Below the pieces are notes generated by a model that did not search any database, was not told where the DNA came from, and saw only the letters and a list, made by a program, of their open reading frames with translations. A stretch of DNA of 64,000 bases. Origin: Flectonema sp. DT1601 (Eukaryota > Euglenozoa > Diplonemea > Diplonemida > Diplonemidae). Positions 52,455-63,940 of this stretch are shown piece by piece (within the stretch, counting starts at the first letter, position 1; every line of letters starts with the position of its first letter). Both the position numbers and the translations under genes were made by a program. The DNA lies in the NCBI GenBank assembly GCA_964019425.1, contig OZ025840.1:681535-745534 (forward strand), in the 5' to 3' direction.

Positions 52455-52766
52455 TTTTTTTATTGCCTGTACACCTCTGTTTGCCAAGCAGAAGAAAATG
52501 TATGAAGACTTACCGTGCTTACGTAAAAATCTTAATATATATTATTAATGTATTTTTCTTTTTGGCTTTTCACCCCGAAAGACGTAATTTTCGCCGCTCC
52601 TATGTTAACGTTAAAGCTAAGACCGAGCCCCAGCCCCACTCTGCTACTAAATCTTTTCTGCGAATTTTTTTTCGTGGTGGGTCATCCCACTGAACTCCCA
52701 AGAAATAAAAAATAAAAATCTTTTTATTTATTATTTCTTCTATATAAATAAATAAAATCTGCTATT

Positions 52767-52885
52767 GCCTGCGGCCATACTCTGGTGAATGCACCCCATC
52801 CCGCCCGATTTGGGAAGTTAAGCACCAGCAGGCCTGGTTAGTACTGCGGTGAGTGATCACGTGGGAACCCCGGGTGCTTGCAGGC
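52767..52885 (+). rRNA. 5S: 5S rRNA, copy 18
   Basis: As copy 1. Confidence 0.96.
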
Positions 52886-52993
52886 TTTTTCTCTTACTTC
52901 CCTACCCGCAAGCAAGCATTTCTGCTACTACTAGCTAGTAGTTCTAAAAGCCACGCAATTTCTAATTACCTGGGGTAATTACTTTTTAAGGTT

Positions 52994-53104
52994 AACCAAC
53001 GATTCTAAAGCTACAGTTTCTGTACTTTATTGGTACAGTCTCAATATCTAAGCTTGCTTAGAATATTTAGCTAACCTCTTAGGAAGAATTCTCTTCTTTT
53101 GGGG
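52994..53104 (+). ncRNA. SL RNA, copy 18
   Basis: As copy 1. Confidence 0.94.
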
Positions 53105-53416
53105 TTTTTTTATTGCCTGTACACCTCTGTTTGCCAAGCAGAAGAAAATGTATGAAGACTTACCGTGCTTACGTAAAAATCTTAATATATATTATTAATG
53201 TATTTTTCTTTTTGGCTTTTCACCCCGAAAGACGTAATTTTCGCCGCTCCTATGTTAACGTTAAAGCTAAGACCGAGCCCCAGCCCCACTCTGCTACTAA
53301 ATCTTTTCTGCGAATTTTTTTTCGTGGTGGGTCATCCCACTGAACTCCCAAGAAATAAAAAATAAAAATCTTTTTATTTATTATTTCTTCTATATAAATA
53401 AATAAAATCTGCTATT

Positions 53417-53535
53417 GCCTGCGGCCATACTCTGGTGAATGCACCCCATCCCGCCCGATTTGGGAAGTTAAGCACCAGCAGGCCTGGTTAGTACTGCGGT
53501 GAGTGATCACGTGGGAACCCCGGGTGCTTGCAGGC
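53417..53535 (+). rRNA. 5S: 5S rRNA, copy 19
   Basis: As copy 1. Confidence 0.96.
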
Positions 53536-53643
53536 TTTTTCTCTTACTTCCCTACCCGCAAGCAAGCATTTCTGCTACTACTAGCTAGTAGTTCTAAAAG
53601 CCACGCAATTTCTAATTACCTGGGGTAATTACTTTTTAAGGTT

Positions 53644-53754
53644 AACCAACGATTCTAAAGCTACAGTTTCTGTACTTTATTGGTACAGTCTCAATATCTA
53701 AGCTTGCTTAGAATATTTAGCTAACCTCTTAGGAAGAATTCTCTTCTTTTGGGG
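53644..53754 (+). ncRNA. SL RNA, copy 19
   Basis: As copy 1. Confidence 0.94.
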
Positions 53755-54066
53755 TTTTTTTATTGCCTGTACACCTCTGTTTGCCAAGCAGAAGAAAATG
53801 TATGAAGACTTACCGTGCTTACGTAAAAATCTTAATATATATTATTAATGTATTTTTCTTTTTGGCTTTTCACCCCGAAAGACGTAATTTTCGCCGCTCC
53901 TATGTTAACGTTAAAGCTAAGACCGAGCCCCAGCCCCACTCTGCTACTAAATCTTTTCTGCGAATTTTTTTTCGTGGTGGGTCATCCCACTGAACTCCCA
54001 AGAAATAAAAAATAAAAATCTTTTTATTTATTATTTCTTCTATATAAATAAATAAAATCTGCTATT

Positions 54067-54185
54067 GCCTGCGGCCATACTCTGGTGAATGCACCCCATC
54101 CCGCCCGATTTGGGAAGTTAAGCACCAGCAGGCCTGGTTAGTACTGCGGTGAGTGATCACGTGGGAACCCCGGGTGCTTGCAGGC
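54067..54185 (+). rRNA. 5S: 5S rRNA, copy 20
   Basis: As copy 1. Confidence 0.96.
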
Positions 54186-54293
54186 TTTTTCTCTTACTTC
54201 CCTACCCGCAAGCAAGCATTTCTGCTACTACTAGCTAGTAGTTCTAAAAGCCACGCAATTTCTAATTACCTGGGGTAATTACTTTTTAAGGTT

Positions 54294-54404
54294 AACCAAC
54301 GATTCTAAAGCTACAGTTTCTGTACTTTATTGGTACAGTCTCAATATCTAAGCTTGCTTAGAATATTTAGCTAACCTCTTAGGAAGAATTCTCTTCTTTT
54401 GGGG
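54294..54404 (+). ncRNA. SL RNA, copy 20
   Basis: As copy 1. Confidence 0.94.
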
Positions 54405-54716
54405 TTTTTTTATTGCCTGTACACCTCTGTTTGCCAAGCAGAAGAAAATGTATGAAGACTTACCGTGCTTACGTAAAAATCTTAATATATATTATTAATG
54501 TATTTTTCTTTTTGGCTTTTCACCCCGAAAGACGTAATTTTCGCCGCTCCTATGTTAACGTTAAAGCTAAGACCGAGCCCCAGCCCCACTCTGCTACTAA
54601 ATCTTTTCTGCGAATTTTTTTTCGTGGTGGGTCATCCCACTGAACTCCCAAGAAATAAAAAATAAAAATCTTTTTATTTATTATTTCTTCTATATAAATA
54701 AATAAAATCTGCTATT

Positions 54717-54835
54717 GCCTGCGGCCATACTCTGGTGAATGCACCCCATCCCGCCCGATTTGGGAAGTTAAGCACCAGCAGGCCTGGTTAGTACTGCGGT
54801 GAGTGATCACGTGGGAACCCCGGGTGCTTGCAGGC
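54717..54835 (+). rRNA. 5S: 5S rRNA, copy 21
   Basis: As copy 1. Confidence 0.96.
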
Positions 54836-54943
54836 TTTTTCTCTTACTTCCCTACCCGCAAGCAAGCATTTCTGCTACTACTAGCTAGTAGTTCTAAAAG
54901 CCACGCAATTTCTAATTACCTGGGGTAATTACTTTTTAAGGTT

Positions 54944-55054
54944 AACCAACGATTCTAAAGCTACAGTTTCTGTACTTTATTGGTACAGTCTCAATATCTA
55001 AGCTTGCTTAGAATATTTAGCTAACCTCTTAGGAAGAATTCTCTTCTTTTGGGG
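54944..55054 (+). ncRNA. SL RNA, copy 21
   Basis: As copy 1. Confidence 0.94.
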
Positions 55055-55366
55055 TTTTTTTATTGCCTGTACACCTCTGTTTGCCAAGCAGAAGAAAATG
55101 TATGAAGACTTACCGTGCTTACGTAAAAATCTTAATATATATTATTAATGTATTTTTCTTTTTGGCTTTTCACCCCGAAAGACGTAATTTTCGCCGCTCC
55201 TATGTTAACGTTAAAGCTAAGACCGAGCCCCAGCCCCACTCTGCTACTAAATCTTTTCTGCGAATTTTTTTTCGTGGTGGGTCATCCCACTGAACTCCCA
55301 AGAAATAAAAAATAAAAATCTTTTTATTTATTATTTCTTCTATATAAATAAATAAAATCTGCTATT

Positions 55367-55485
55367 GCCTGCGGCCATACTCTGGTGAATGCACCCCATC
55401 CCGCCCGATTTGGGAAGTTAAGCACCAGCAGGCCTGGTTAGTACTGCGGTGAGTGATCACGTGGGAACCCCGGGTGCTTGCAGGC
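55367..55485 (+). rRNA. 5S: 5S rRNA, copy 22
   Basis: As copy 1. Confidence 0.96.
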
Positions 55486-55593
55486 TTTTTCTCTTACTTC
55501 CCTACCCGCAAGCAAGCATTTCTGCTACTACTAGCTAGTAGTTCTAAAAGCCACGCAATTTCTAATTACCTGGGGTAATTACTTTTTAAGGTT

Positions 55594-55704
55594 AACCAAC
55601 GATTCTAAAGCTACAGTTTCTGTACTTTATTGGTACAGTCTCAATATCTAAGCTTGCTTAGAATATTTAGCTAACCTCTTAGGAAGAATTCTCTTCTTTT
55701 GGGG
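55594..55704 (+). ncRNA. SL RNA, copy 22
   Basis: As copy 1; the spacer after it has one extra T near 55810, the first length change in the array. Confidence 0.94.
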
Positions 55705-56017
55705 TTTTTTTATTGCCTGTACACCTCTGTTTGCCAAGCAGAAGAAAATGTATGAAGACTTACCGTGCTTACGTAAAAATCTTAATATATATTATTAATG
55801 TATTTTTCTTTTTTGGCTTTTCACCCCGAAAGACGTAATTTTCGCCGCTCCTATGTTAACGTTAAAGCTAAGACCGAGCCCCAGCCCCACTCTGCTACTA
55901 AATCTTTTCTGCGAATTTTTTTTCGTGGTGGGTCATCCCACTGAACTCCCAAGAAATAAAAAATAAAAATCTTTTTATTTATTATTTCTTCTATATAAAT
56001 AAATAAAATCTGCTATT

Positions 56018-56136
56018 GCCTGCGGCCATACTCTGGTGAATGCACCCCATCCCGCCCGATTTGGGAAGTTAAGCACCAGCAGGCCTGGTTAGTACTGCGG
56101 TGAGTGATCACGTGGGAACCCCGGGTGCTTGCAGGC
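56018..56136 (+). rRNA. 5S: 5S rRNA, copy 23
   Basis: Gene as copy 1; one extra G follows shortly after its T run. Confidence 0.96.
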
Positions 56137-56245
56137 TTTTTCTGCTTACTTCCCTACCCGCAAGCAAGCATTTCTGCTACTACTAGCTAGTAGTTCTAAA
56201 AGCCACGCAATTTCTAATTACCTGGGGTAATTACTTTTTAAGGTT

Positions 56246-56356
56246 AACCAACGATTCTAAAGCTACAGTTTCTGTACTTTATTGGTACAGTCTCAATATC
56301 TAAGCTTGCTTAGAATATTTAGCTAACCTCTTAGGAAGAATTCTCTTCTTTTGGGG
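56246..56356 (+). ncRNA. SL RNA, copy 23
   Basis: As copy 1. Confidence 0.94.
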
Positions 56357-56668
56357 TTTTTTTATTGCCTGTACACCTCTGTTTGCCAAGCAGAAGAAAA
56401 TGTATGAAGACTTACCGTGCTTACGTAAAAATCTTAATATATATTATTAATGTATTTTTCTTTTTGGCTTTTCACCCCGAAAGACGTAATTTTCGCCGCT
56501 CCTATGTTAACGTTAAAGCTAAGACCGAGCCCCAGCCCCACTCTGCTACTAAATCTTTTCTGCGAATTTTTTTTCGTGGTGGGTCATCCCACTGAACTCC
56601 CAAGAAATAAAAAATAAAAATCTTTTTATTTATTATTTCTTCTATATAAATAAATAAAATCTGCTATT

Positions 56669-56787
56669 GCCTGCGGCCATACTCTGGTGAATGCACCCCA
56701 TCCCGCCCGATTTGGGAAGTTAAGCACCAGCAGGCCTGGTTAGTACTGCGGTGAGTGATCACGTGGGAACCCCGGGTGCTTGCAGGC
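56669..56787 (+). rRNA. 5S: 5S rRNA, copy 24
   Basis: As copy 1. Confidence 0.96.
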
Positions 56788-56895
56788 TTTTTCTCTTACT
56801 TCCCTACCCGCAAGCAAGCATTTCTGCTACTACTAGCTAGTAGTTCTAAAAGCCACGCAATTTCTAATTACCTGGGGTAATTACTTTTTAAGGTT

Positions 56896-57006
56896 AACCA
56901 ACGATTCTAAAGCTACAGTTTCTGTACTTTATTGGTACAGTCTCAATATCTAAGCTTGCTTAGAATATTTAGCTAACCTCTTAGGAAGAATTCTCTTCTT
57001 TTGGGG
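56896..57006 (+). ncRNA. SL RNA, copy 24
   Basis: As copy 1. Confidence 0.94.
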
Positions 57007-57318
57007 TTTTTTTATTGCCTGTACACCTCTGTTTGCCAAGCAGAAGAAAATGTATGAAGACTTACCGTGCTTACGTAAAAATCTTAATATATATTATTAA
57101 TGTATTTTTCTTTTTGGCTTTTCACCCCGAAAGACGTAATTTTCGCCGCTCCTATGTTAACGTTAAAGCTAAGACCGAGCCCCAGCCCCACTCTGCTACT
57201 AAATCTTTTCTGCGAATTTTTTTTCGTGGTGGGTCATCCCACTGAACTCCCAAGAAATAAAAAATAAAAATCTTTTTATTTATTATTTCTTCTATATAAA
57301 TAAATAAAATCTGCTATT

Positions 57319-57437
57319 GCCTGCGGCCATACTCTGGTGAATGCACCCCATCCCGCCCGATTTGGGAAGTTAAGCACCAGCAGGCCTGGTTAGTACTGCG
57401 GTGAGTGATCACGTGGGAACCCCGGGTGCTTGCAGGC
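57319..57437 (+). rRNA. 5S: 5S rRNA, copy 25
   Basis: As copy 1. Confidence 0.96.
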
Positions 57438-57546
57438 TTTTTCTCTTACTTCCCTACCCGCAAGCAAGCATTTCTGCTACTACTAGCTAGTAGTTCTAAA
57501 AGCCACGCAATTTCTAATTACCTGGGGGTAATTACTTTTTAAGGTT

Positions 57547-57657
57547 AACCAACGATTCTAAAGCTACAGTTTCTGTACTTTATTGGTACAGTCTCAATAT
57601 CTAAGCTTGCTTAGAATATTTAGCTAACCTCTTAGGAAGAATTCTCTTCTTTTGGGG
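57547..57657 (+). ncRNA. SL RNA, copy 25
   Basis: RNA as copy 1; the -20 inverted repeat has an extra G in its loop and the T run is eight long. Confidence 0.93.
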
Positions 57658-57970
57658 TTTTTTTTATTGCCTGTACACCTCTGTTTGCCAAGCAGAAGAA
57701 AATGTATGAAGACTTACCGTGCTTACGTAAAAATCTTAATATATATTATTAATGTATTTTTCTTTTTGGCTTTTCACCCCGAAAGACGTAATTTTCGCCG
57801 CTCCTATGTTAACGTTAAAGCTAAGACCGAGCCCCAGCCCCACTCTGCTACTAAATCTTTTCTGCGAATTTTTTTTCGTGGTGGGTCATCCCACTGAACT
57901 CCCAAGAAATAAAAAATAAAAATCTTTTTATTTATTATTTCTTCTATATAAATAAATAAAATCTGCTATT

Positions 57971-58089
57971 GCCTGCGGCCATACTCTGGTGAATGCACCC
58001 CATCCCGCCCGATTTGGGAAGTTAAGCACCAGCAGGCCTGGTTAGTACTGCGGTGAGTGATCACGTGGGAACCCCGGGTGCTTGCAGGC
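57971..58089 (+). rRNA. 5S: 5S rRNA, copy 26
   Basis: As copy 1; one extra T in the stop run. Confidence 0.96.
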
Positions 58090-58198
58090 TTTTTTCTCTT
58101 ACTTCCCTACCCGCAAGCAAGCATTTCTGCTACTACTAGCTAGTAGTTCTAAAAGCCACGCAATTTCTAATTACCTGGGGTAATTACTTTTTAAGGTT

Positions 58199-58309
58199 AA
58201 CCAACGATTCTAAAGCTACAGTTTCTGTACTTTATTGGTACAGTCTCAATATCTAAGCTTGCTTAGAATATTTAGCTAACCTCTTAGGAAGAATTCTCTT
58301 CTTTTGGGG
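58199..58309 (+). ncRNA. SL RNA, copy 26
   Basis: As copy 1. Confidence 0.94.
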
Positions 58310-58621
58310 TTTTTTTATTGCCTGTACACCTCTGTTTGCCAAGCAGAAGAAAATGTATGAAGACTTACCGTGCTTACGTAAAAATCTTAATATATATTAT
58401 TAATGTATTTTTCTTTTTGGCTTTTCACCCCGAAAGACGTAATTTTCGCCGCTCCTATGTTAACGTTAAAGCTAAGACCGAGCCCCAGCCCCACTCTGCT
58501 ACTAAATCTTTTCTGCGAATTTTTTTTCGTGGTGGGTCATCCCACTGAACTCCCAAGAAATAAAAAATAAAAATCTTTTTATTTATTATTTCTTCTATAT
58601 AAATAAATAAAATCTGCTATT

Positions 58622-58740
58622 GCCTGCGGCCATACTCTGGTGAATGCACCCCATCCCGCCCGATTTGGGAAGTTAAGCACCAGCAGGCCTGGTTAGTACT
58701 GCGGTGAGTGATCACGTGGGAACCCCGGGTGCTTGCAGGC
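58622..58740 (+). rRNA. 5S: 5S rRNA, copy 27
   Basis: As copy 1; an extra G lies just downstream. Confidence 0.96.
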
Positions 58741-58849
58741 TTTTTCTCGTTACTTCCCTACCCGCAAGCAAGCATTTCTGCTACTACTAGCTAGTAGTTC
58801 TAAAAGCCACGCAATTTCTAATTACCTGGGGTAATTACTTTTTAAGGTT

Positions 58850-58961
58850 AACGCAACGATTCTAAAGCTACAGTTTCTGTACTTTATTGGTACAGTCTCA
58901 ATATCTAAGCTTGCTTAGAATATTTAGCTAACCTCTTAGGAAGAATTCTCTTCTTTTGGGG
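58850..58961 (+). ncRNA. SL RNA, copy 27, variant exon
   Basis: The exon begins AACGCAACGATTC: an extra G after base 3 makes it 40 nt. Only copy with a change in the exon apart from the split copy. Confidence 0.9.
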
Positions 58962-59274
58962 TTTTTTTTATTGCCTGTACACCTCTGTTTGCCAAGCAGA
59001 AGAAAATGTATGAAGACTTACCGTGCTTACGTAAAAATCTTAATATATATTATTAATGTATTTTTCTTTTTGGCTTTTCACCCCGAAAGACGTAATTTTC
59101 GCCGCTCCTATGTTAACGTTAAAGCTAAGACCGAGCCCCAGCCCCACTCTGCTACTAAATCTTTTCTGCGAATTTTTTTTCGTGGTGGGTCATCCCACTG
59201 AACTCCCAAGAAATAAAAAATAAAAATCTTTTTATTTATTATTTCTTCTATATAAATAAATAAAATCTGCTATT

Positions 59275-59393
59275 GCCTGCGGCCATACTCTGGTGAATGC
59301 ACCCCATCCCGCCCGATTTGGGAAGTTAAGCAACAGCAGGCCTGGTTAGTACTGCGGTGAGTGATCACGTGGGAACCCCGGGTGCTTGCAGGC
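59275..59393 (+). rRNA. 5S: 5S rRNA, copy 28, variant
   Basis: One C-to-A change at 59333 (AAGCAACAGC instead of AAGCACCAGC). Confidence 0.94.
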
Positions 59394-59501
59394 TTTTTCT
59401 CTTACTTCCCTACCCGCAAGCAAGCATTTCTGCTACTACTAGCTAGTAGTTCTAAAAGCCACGCAATTTCTAATTACCTGGGGTAATTACTTTTTAAGGT
59501 T

Positions 59502-59612
59502 AACCAACGATTCTAAAGCTACAGTTTCTGTACTTTATTGGTACAGTCTCAATATCTAAGCTTGCTTAGAATATTTAGCTAACCTCTTAGGAAGAATTCT
59601 CTTCTTTTGGGG
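59502..59612 (+). ncRNA. SL RNA, copy 28
   Basis: As copy 1. Confidence 0.94.
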
Positions 59613-59924
59613 TTTTTTTATTGCCTGTACACCTCTGTTTGCCAAGCAGAAGAAAATGTATGAAGACTTACCGTGCTTACGTAAAAATCTTAATATATAT
59701 TATTAATGTATTTTTCTTTTTGGCTTTTCACCCCGAAAGACGTAATTTTCGCCGCTCCTATGTTAACGTTAAAGCTAAGACCGAGCCCCAGCCCCACTCT
59801 GCTACTAAATCTTTTCTGCGAATTTTTTTTCGTGGTGGGTCATCCCACTGAACTCCCAAGAAATAAAAAATAAAAATCTTTTTATTTATTATTTCTTCTA
59901 TATAAATAAATAAAATCTGCTATT

Positions 59925-60043
59925 GCCTGCGGCCATACTCTGGTGAATGCACCCCATCCCGCCCGATTTGGGAAGTTAAGCACCAGCAGGCCTGGTTAGT
60001 ACTGCGGTGAGTGATCACGTGGGAACCCCGGGTGCTTGCAGGC
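59925..60043 (+). rRNA. 5S: 5S rRNA, copy 29
   Basis: As copy 1. Confidence 0.96.
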
Positions 60044-60151
60044 TTTTTCTCTTACTTCCCTACCCGCAAGCAAGCATTTCTGCTACTACTAGCTAGTAGT
60101 TCTAAAAGCCACGCAATTTCTAATTACCTGGGGTAATTACTTTTTAAGGTT

Positions 60152-60262
60152 AACCAACGATTCTAAAGCTACAGTTTCTGTACTTTATTGGTACAGTCTC
60201 AATATCTAAGCTTGCTTAGAATATTTAGCTAACCTCTTAGGAAGAATTCTCTTCTTTTGGGG
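60152..60262 (+). ncRNA. SL RNA, copy 29
   Basis: As copy 1. Confidence 0.94.
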
Positions 60263-60574
60263 TTTTTTTATTGCCTGTACACCTCTGTTTGCCAAGCAGA
60301 AGAAAATGTATGAAGACTTACCGTGCTTACGTAAAAATCTTAATATATATTATTAATGTATTTTTCTTTTTGGCTTTTCACCCCGAAAGACGTAATTTTC
60401 GCCGCTCCTATGTTAACGTTAAAGCTAAGACCGAGCCCCAGCCCCACTCTGCTACTAAATCTTTTCTGCGAATTTTTTTTCGTGGTGGGTCATCCCACTG
60501 AACTCCCAAGAAATAAAAAATAAAAATCTTTTTATTTATTATTTCTTCTATATAAATAAATAAAATCTGCTATT

Positions 60575-60692
60575 GCCTGCGGCCATACTCTGGTGAATGC
60601 ACCCCATCCGCCCGATTTGGGAAGTTAAGCACCAGCAGGCCTGGTTAGTACTGCGGTGAGTGATCACGTGGGAACCCCGGGTGCTTGCAGGC
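60575..60692 (+). rRNA. 5S: 5S rRNA, copy 30, variant
   Basis: 118 nt; one C missing in CATCCCGCCC near 60608. Confidence 0.93.
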
Positions 60693-60800
60693 TTTTTCTC
60701 TTACTTCCCTACCCGCAAGCAAGCATTTCTGCTACTACTAGCTAGTAGTTCTAAAAGCCACGCAATTTCTAATTACCTGGGGTAATTACTTTTTAAGGTT

Positions 60801-60911
60801 AACCAACGATTCTAAAGCTACAGTTTCTGTACTTTATTGGTACAGTCTCAATATCTAAGCTTGCTTAGAATATTTAGCTAACCTCTTAGGAAGAATTCTC
60901 TTCTTTTGGGG
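60801..60911 (+). ncRNA. SL RNA, copy 30
   Basis: As copy 1. Confidence 0.94.
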
Positions 60912-61223
60912 TTTTTTTATTGCCTGTACACCTCTGTTTGCCAAGCAGAAGAAAATGTATGAAGACTTACCGTGCTTACGTAAAAATCTTAATATATATT
61001 ATTAATGTATTTTTCTTTTTGGCTTTTCACCCCGAAAGACGTAATTTTCGCCGCTCCTATGTTAACGTTAAAGCTAAGACCGAGCCCCAGCCCCACTCTG
61101 CTACTAAATCTTTTCTGCGAATTTTTTTTCGTGGTGGGTCATCCCACTGAACTCCCAAGAAATAAAAAATAAAAATCTTTTTATTTATTATTTCTTCTAT
61201 ATAAATAAATAAAATCTGCTATT

Positions 61224-61342
61224 GCCTGCGGCCATACTCTGGTGAATGCACCCCATCCCGCCCGATTTGGGAAGTTAAGCACCAGCAGGCCTGGTTAGTA
61301 CTGCGGTGAGTGATCACGTGGGAACCCCGGGTGCTTGCAGGC
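61224..61342 (+). rRNA. 5S: 5S rRNA, copy 31
   Basis: As copy 1. Confidence 0.96.
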
Positions 61343-61450
61343 TTTTTCTCTTACTTCCCTACCCGCAAGCAAGCATTTCTGCTACTACTAGCTAGTAGTT
61401 CTAAAAGCCACGCAATTTCTAATTACCTGGGGTAATTACTTTTTAAGGTT

Positions 61451-61561
61451 AACCAACGATTCTAAAGCTACAGTTTCTGTACTTTATTGGTACAGTCTCA
61501 ATATCTAAGCTTGCTTAGAATATTTAGCTAACCTCTTAGGAAGAATTCTCTTCTTTTGGGG
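61451..61561 (+). ncRNA. SL RNA, copy 31
   Basis: As copy 1; T run eight long. Confidence 0.94.
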
Positions 61562-61874
61562 TTTTTTTTATTGCCTGTACACCTCTGTTTGCCAAGCAGA
61601 AGAAAATGTATGAAGACTTACCGTGCTTACGTAAAAATCTTAATATATATTATTAATGTATTTTTCTTTTTGGCTTTTCACCCCGAAAGACGTAATTTTC
61701 GCCGCTCCTATGTTAACGTTAAAGCTAAGACCGAGCCCCAGCCCCACTCTGCTACTAAATCTTTTCTGCGAATTTTTTTTCGTGGTGGGTCATCCCACTG
61801 AACTCCCAAGAAATAAAAAATAAAAATCTTTTTATTTATTATTTCTTCTATATAAATAAATAAAATCTGCTATT

Positions 61875-61992
61875 GCCTGCGGCCATACTCTGGTGAATGC
61901 ACCCATCCCGCCCGATTTGGGAAGTTAAGCACCAGCAGGCCTGGTTAGTACTGCGGTGAGTGATCACGTGGGAACCCCGGGTGCTTGCAGGC
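61875..61992 (+). rRNA. 5S: 5S rRNA, copy 32, variant
   Basis: 118 nt; one C missing in GCACCCCATC near 61903. Confidence 0.93.
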
Positions 61993-62100
61993 TTTTTCTC
62001 TTACTTCCCTACCCGCAAGCAAGCATTTCTGCTACTACTAGCTAGTAGTTCTAAAAGCCACGCAATTTCTAATTACCTGGGGTAATTACTTTTTAAGGTT

Positions 62101-62211
62101 AACCAACGATTCTAAAGCTACAGTTTCTGTACTTTATTGGTACAGTCTCAATATCTAAGCTTGCTTAGAATATTTAGCTAACCTCTTAGGAAGAATTCTC
62201 TTCTTTTGGGG
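62101..62211 (+). ncRNA. SL RNA, copy 32
   Basis: As copy 1; one G missing in the spacer near 62321. Confidence 0.94.
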
Positions 62212-62522
62212 TTTTTTTATTGCCTGTACACCTCTGTTTGCCAAGCAGAAGAAAATGTATGAAGACTTACCGTGCTTACGTAAAAATCTTAATATATATT
62301 ATTAATGTATTTTTCTTTTTGCTTTTCACCCCGAAAGACGTAATTTTCGCCGCTCCTATGTTAACGTTAAAGCTAAGACCGAGCCCCAGCCCCACTCTGC
62401 TACTAAATCTTTTCTGCGAATTTTTTTTCGTGGTGGGTCATCCCACTGAACTCCCAAGAAATAAAAAATAAAAATCTTTTTATTTATTATTTCTTCTATA
62501 TAAATAAATAAAATCTGCTATT

Positions 62523-62641
62523 GCCTGCGGCCATACTCTGGTGAATGCACCCCATCCCGCCCGATTTGGGAAGTTAAGCACCAGCAGGCCTGGTTAGTAC
62601 TGCGGTGAGTGATCACGTGGGAACCCCGGGTGCTTGCAGGC
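62523..62641 (+). rRNA. 5S: 5S rRNA, copy 33
   Basis: As copy 1. Confidence 0.96.
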
Positions 62642-62749
62642 TTTTTCTCTTACTTCCCTACCCGCAAGCAAGCATTTCTGCTACTACTAGCTAGTAGTTC
62701 TAAAAGCCACGCAATTTCTAATTACCTGGGGTAATTACTTTTTAAGGTT

Positions 62750-62860
62750 AACCAACGATTCTAAAGCTACAGTTTCTGTACTTTATTGGTACAGTCTCAA
62801 TATCTAAGCTTGCTTAGAATATTTAGCTAACCTCTTAGGAAGAATTCTCTTCTTTTGGGG
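62750..62860 (+). ncRNA. SL RNA, copy 33
   Basis: As copy 1; one T missing in the spacer near 62968. Confidence 0.94.
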
Positions 62861-63171
62861 TTTTTTTATTGCCTGTACACCTCTGTTTGCCAAGCAGAAG
62901 AAAATGTATGAAGACTTACCGTGCTTACGTAAAAATCTTAATATATATTATTAATGTATTTTTCTTTTGGCTTTTCACCCCGAAAGACGTAATTTTCGCC
63001 GCTCCTATGTTAACGTTAAAGCTAAGACCGAGCCCCAGCCCCACTCTGCTACTAAATCTTTTCTGCGAATTTTTTTTCGTGGTGGGTCATCCCACTGAAC
63101 TCCCAAGAAATAAAAAATAAAAATCTTTTTATTTATTATTTCTTCTATATAAATAAATAAAATCTGCTATT

Positions 63172-63290
63172 GCCTGCGGCCATACTCTGGTGAATGCACC
63201 CCATCCCGCCCGATTTGGGAAGTTAAGCACCAGCAGGCCTGGTTAGTACTGCGGTGAGTGATCACGTGGGAACCCCGGGTGCTTGCAGGC
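63172..63290 (+). rRNA. 5S: 5S rRNA, copy 34
   Basis: As copy 1. Confidence 0.96.
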
Positions 63291-63398
63291 TTTTTCTCTT
63301 ACTTCCCTACCCGCAAGCAAGCATTTCTGCTACTACTAGCTAGTAGTTCTAAAAGCCACGCAATTTCTAATTACCTGGGGTAATTACTTTTTAAGGTT

Positions 63399-63509
63399 AA
63401 CCAACGATTCTAAAGCTACAGTTTCTGTACTTTATTGGTACAGTCTCAATATCTAAGCTTGCTTAGAATATTTAGCTAACCTCTTAGGAAGAATTCTCTT
63501 CTTTTGGGG
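63399..63509 (+). ncRNA. SL RNA, copy 34
   Basis: As copy 1. Confidence 0.94.
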
Positions 63510-63821
63510 TTTTTTTATTGCCTGTACACCTCTGTTTGCCAAGCAGAAGAAAATGTATGAAGACTTACCGTGCTTACGTAAAAATCTTAATATATATTAT
63601 TAATGTATTTTTCTTTTTGGCTTTTCACCCCGAAAGACGTAATTTTCGCCGCTCCTATGTTAACGTTAAAGCTAAGACCGAGCCCCAGCCCCACTCTGCT
63701 ACTAAATCTTTTCTGCGAATTTTTTTTCGTGGTGGGTCATCCCACTGAACTCCCAAGAAATAAAAAATAAAAATCTTTTTATTTATTATTTCTTCTATAT
63801 AAATAAATAAAATCTGCTATT

Positions 63822-63940
63822 GCCTGCGGCCATACTCTGGTGAATGCACCCCATCCCGCCCGATTTGGGAAGTTAAGCACCAGCAGGCCTGGTTAGTACT
63901 GCGGTGAGTGATCACGTGGGAACCCCGGGTGCTTGCAGGC
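63822..63940 (+). rRNA. 5S: 5S rRNA, copy 35
   Basis: As copy 1; the window ends before the SL gene that should follow. Confidence 0.96.
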
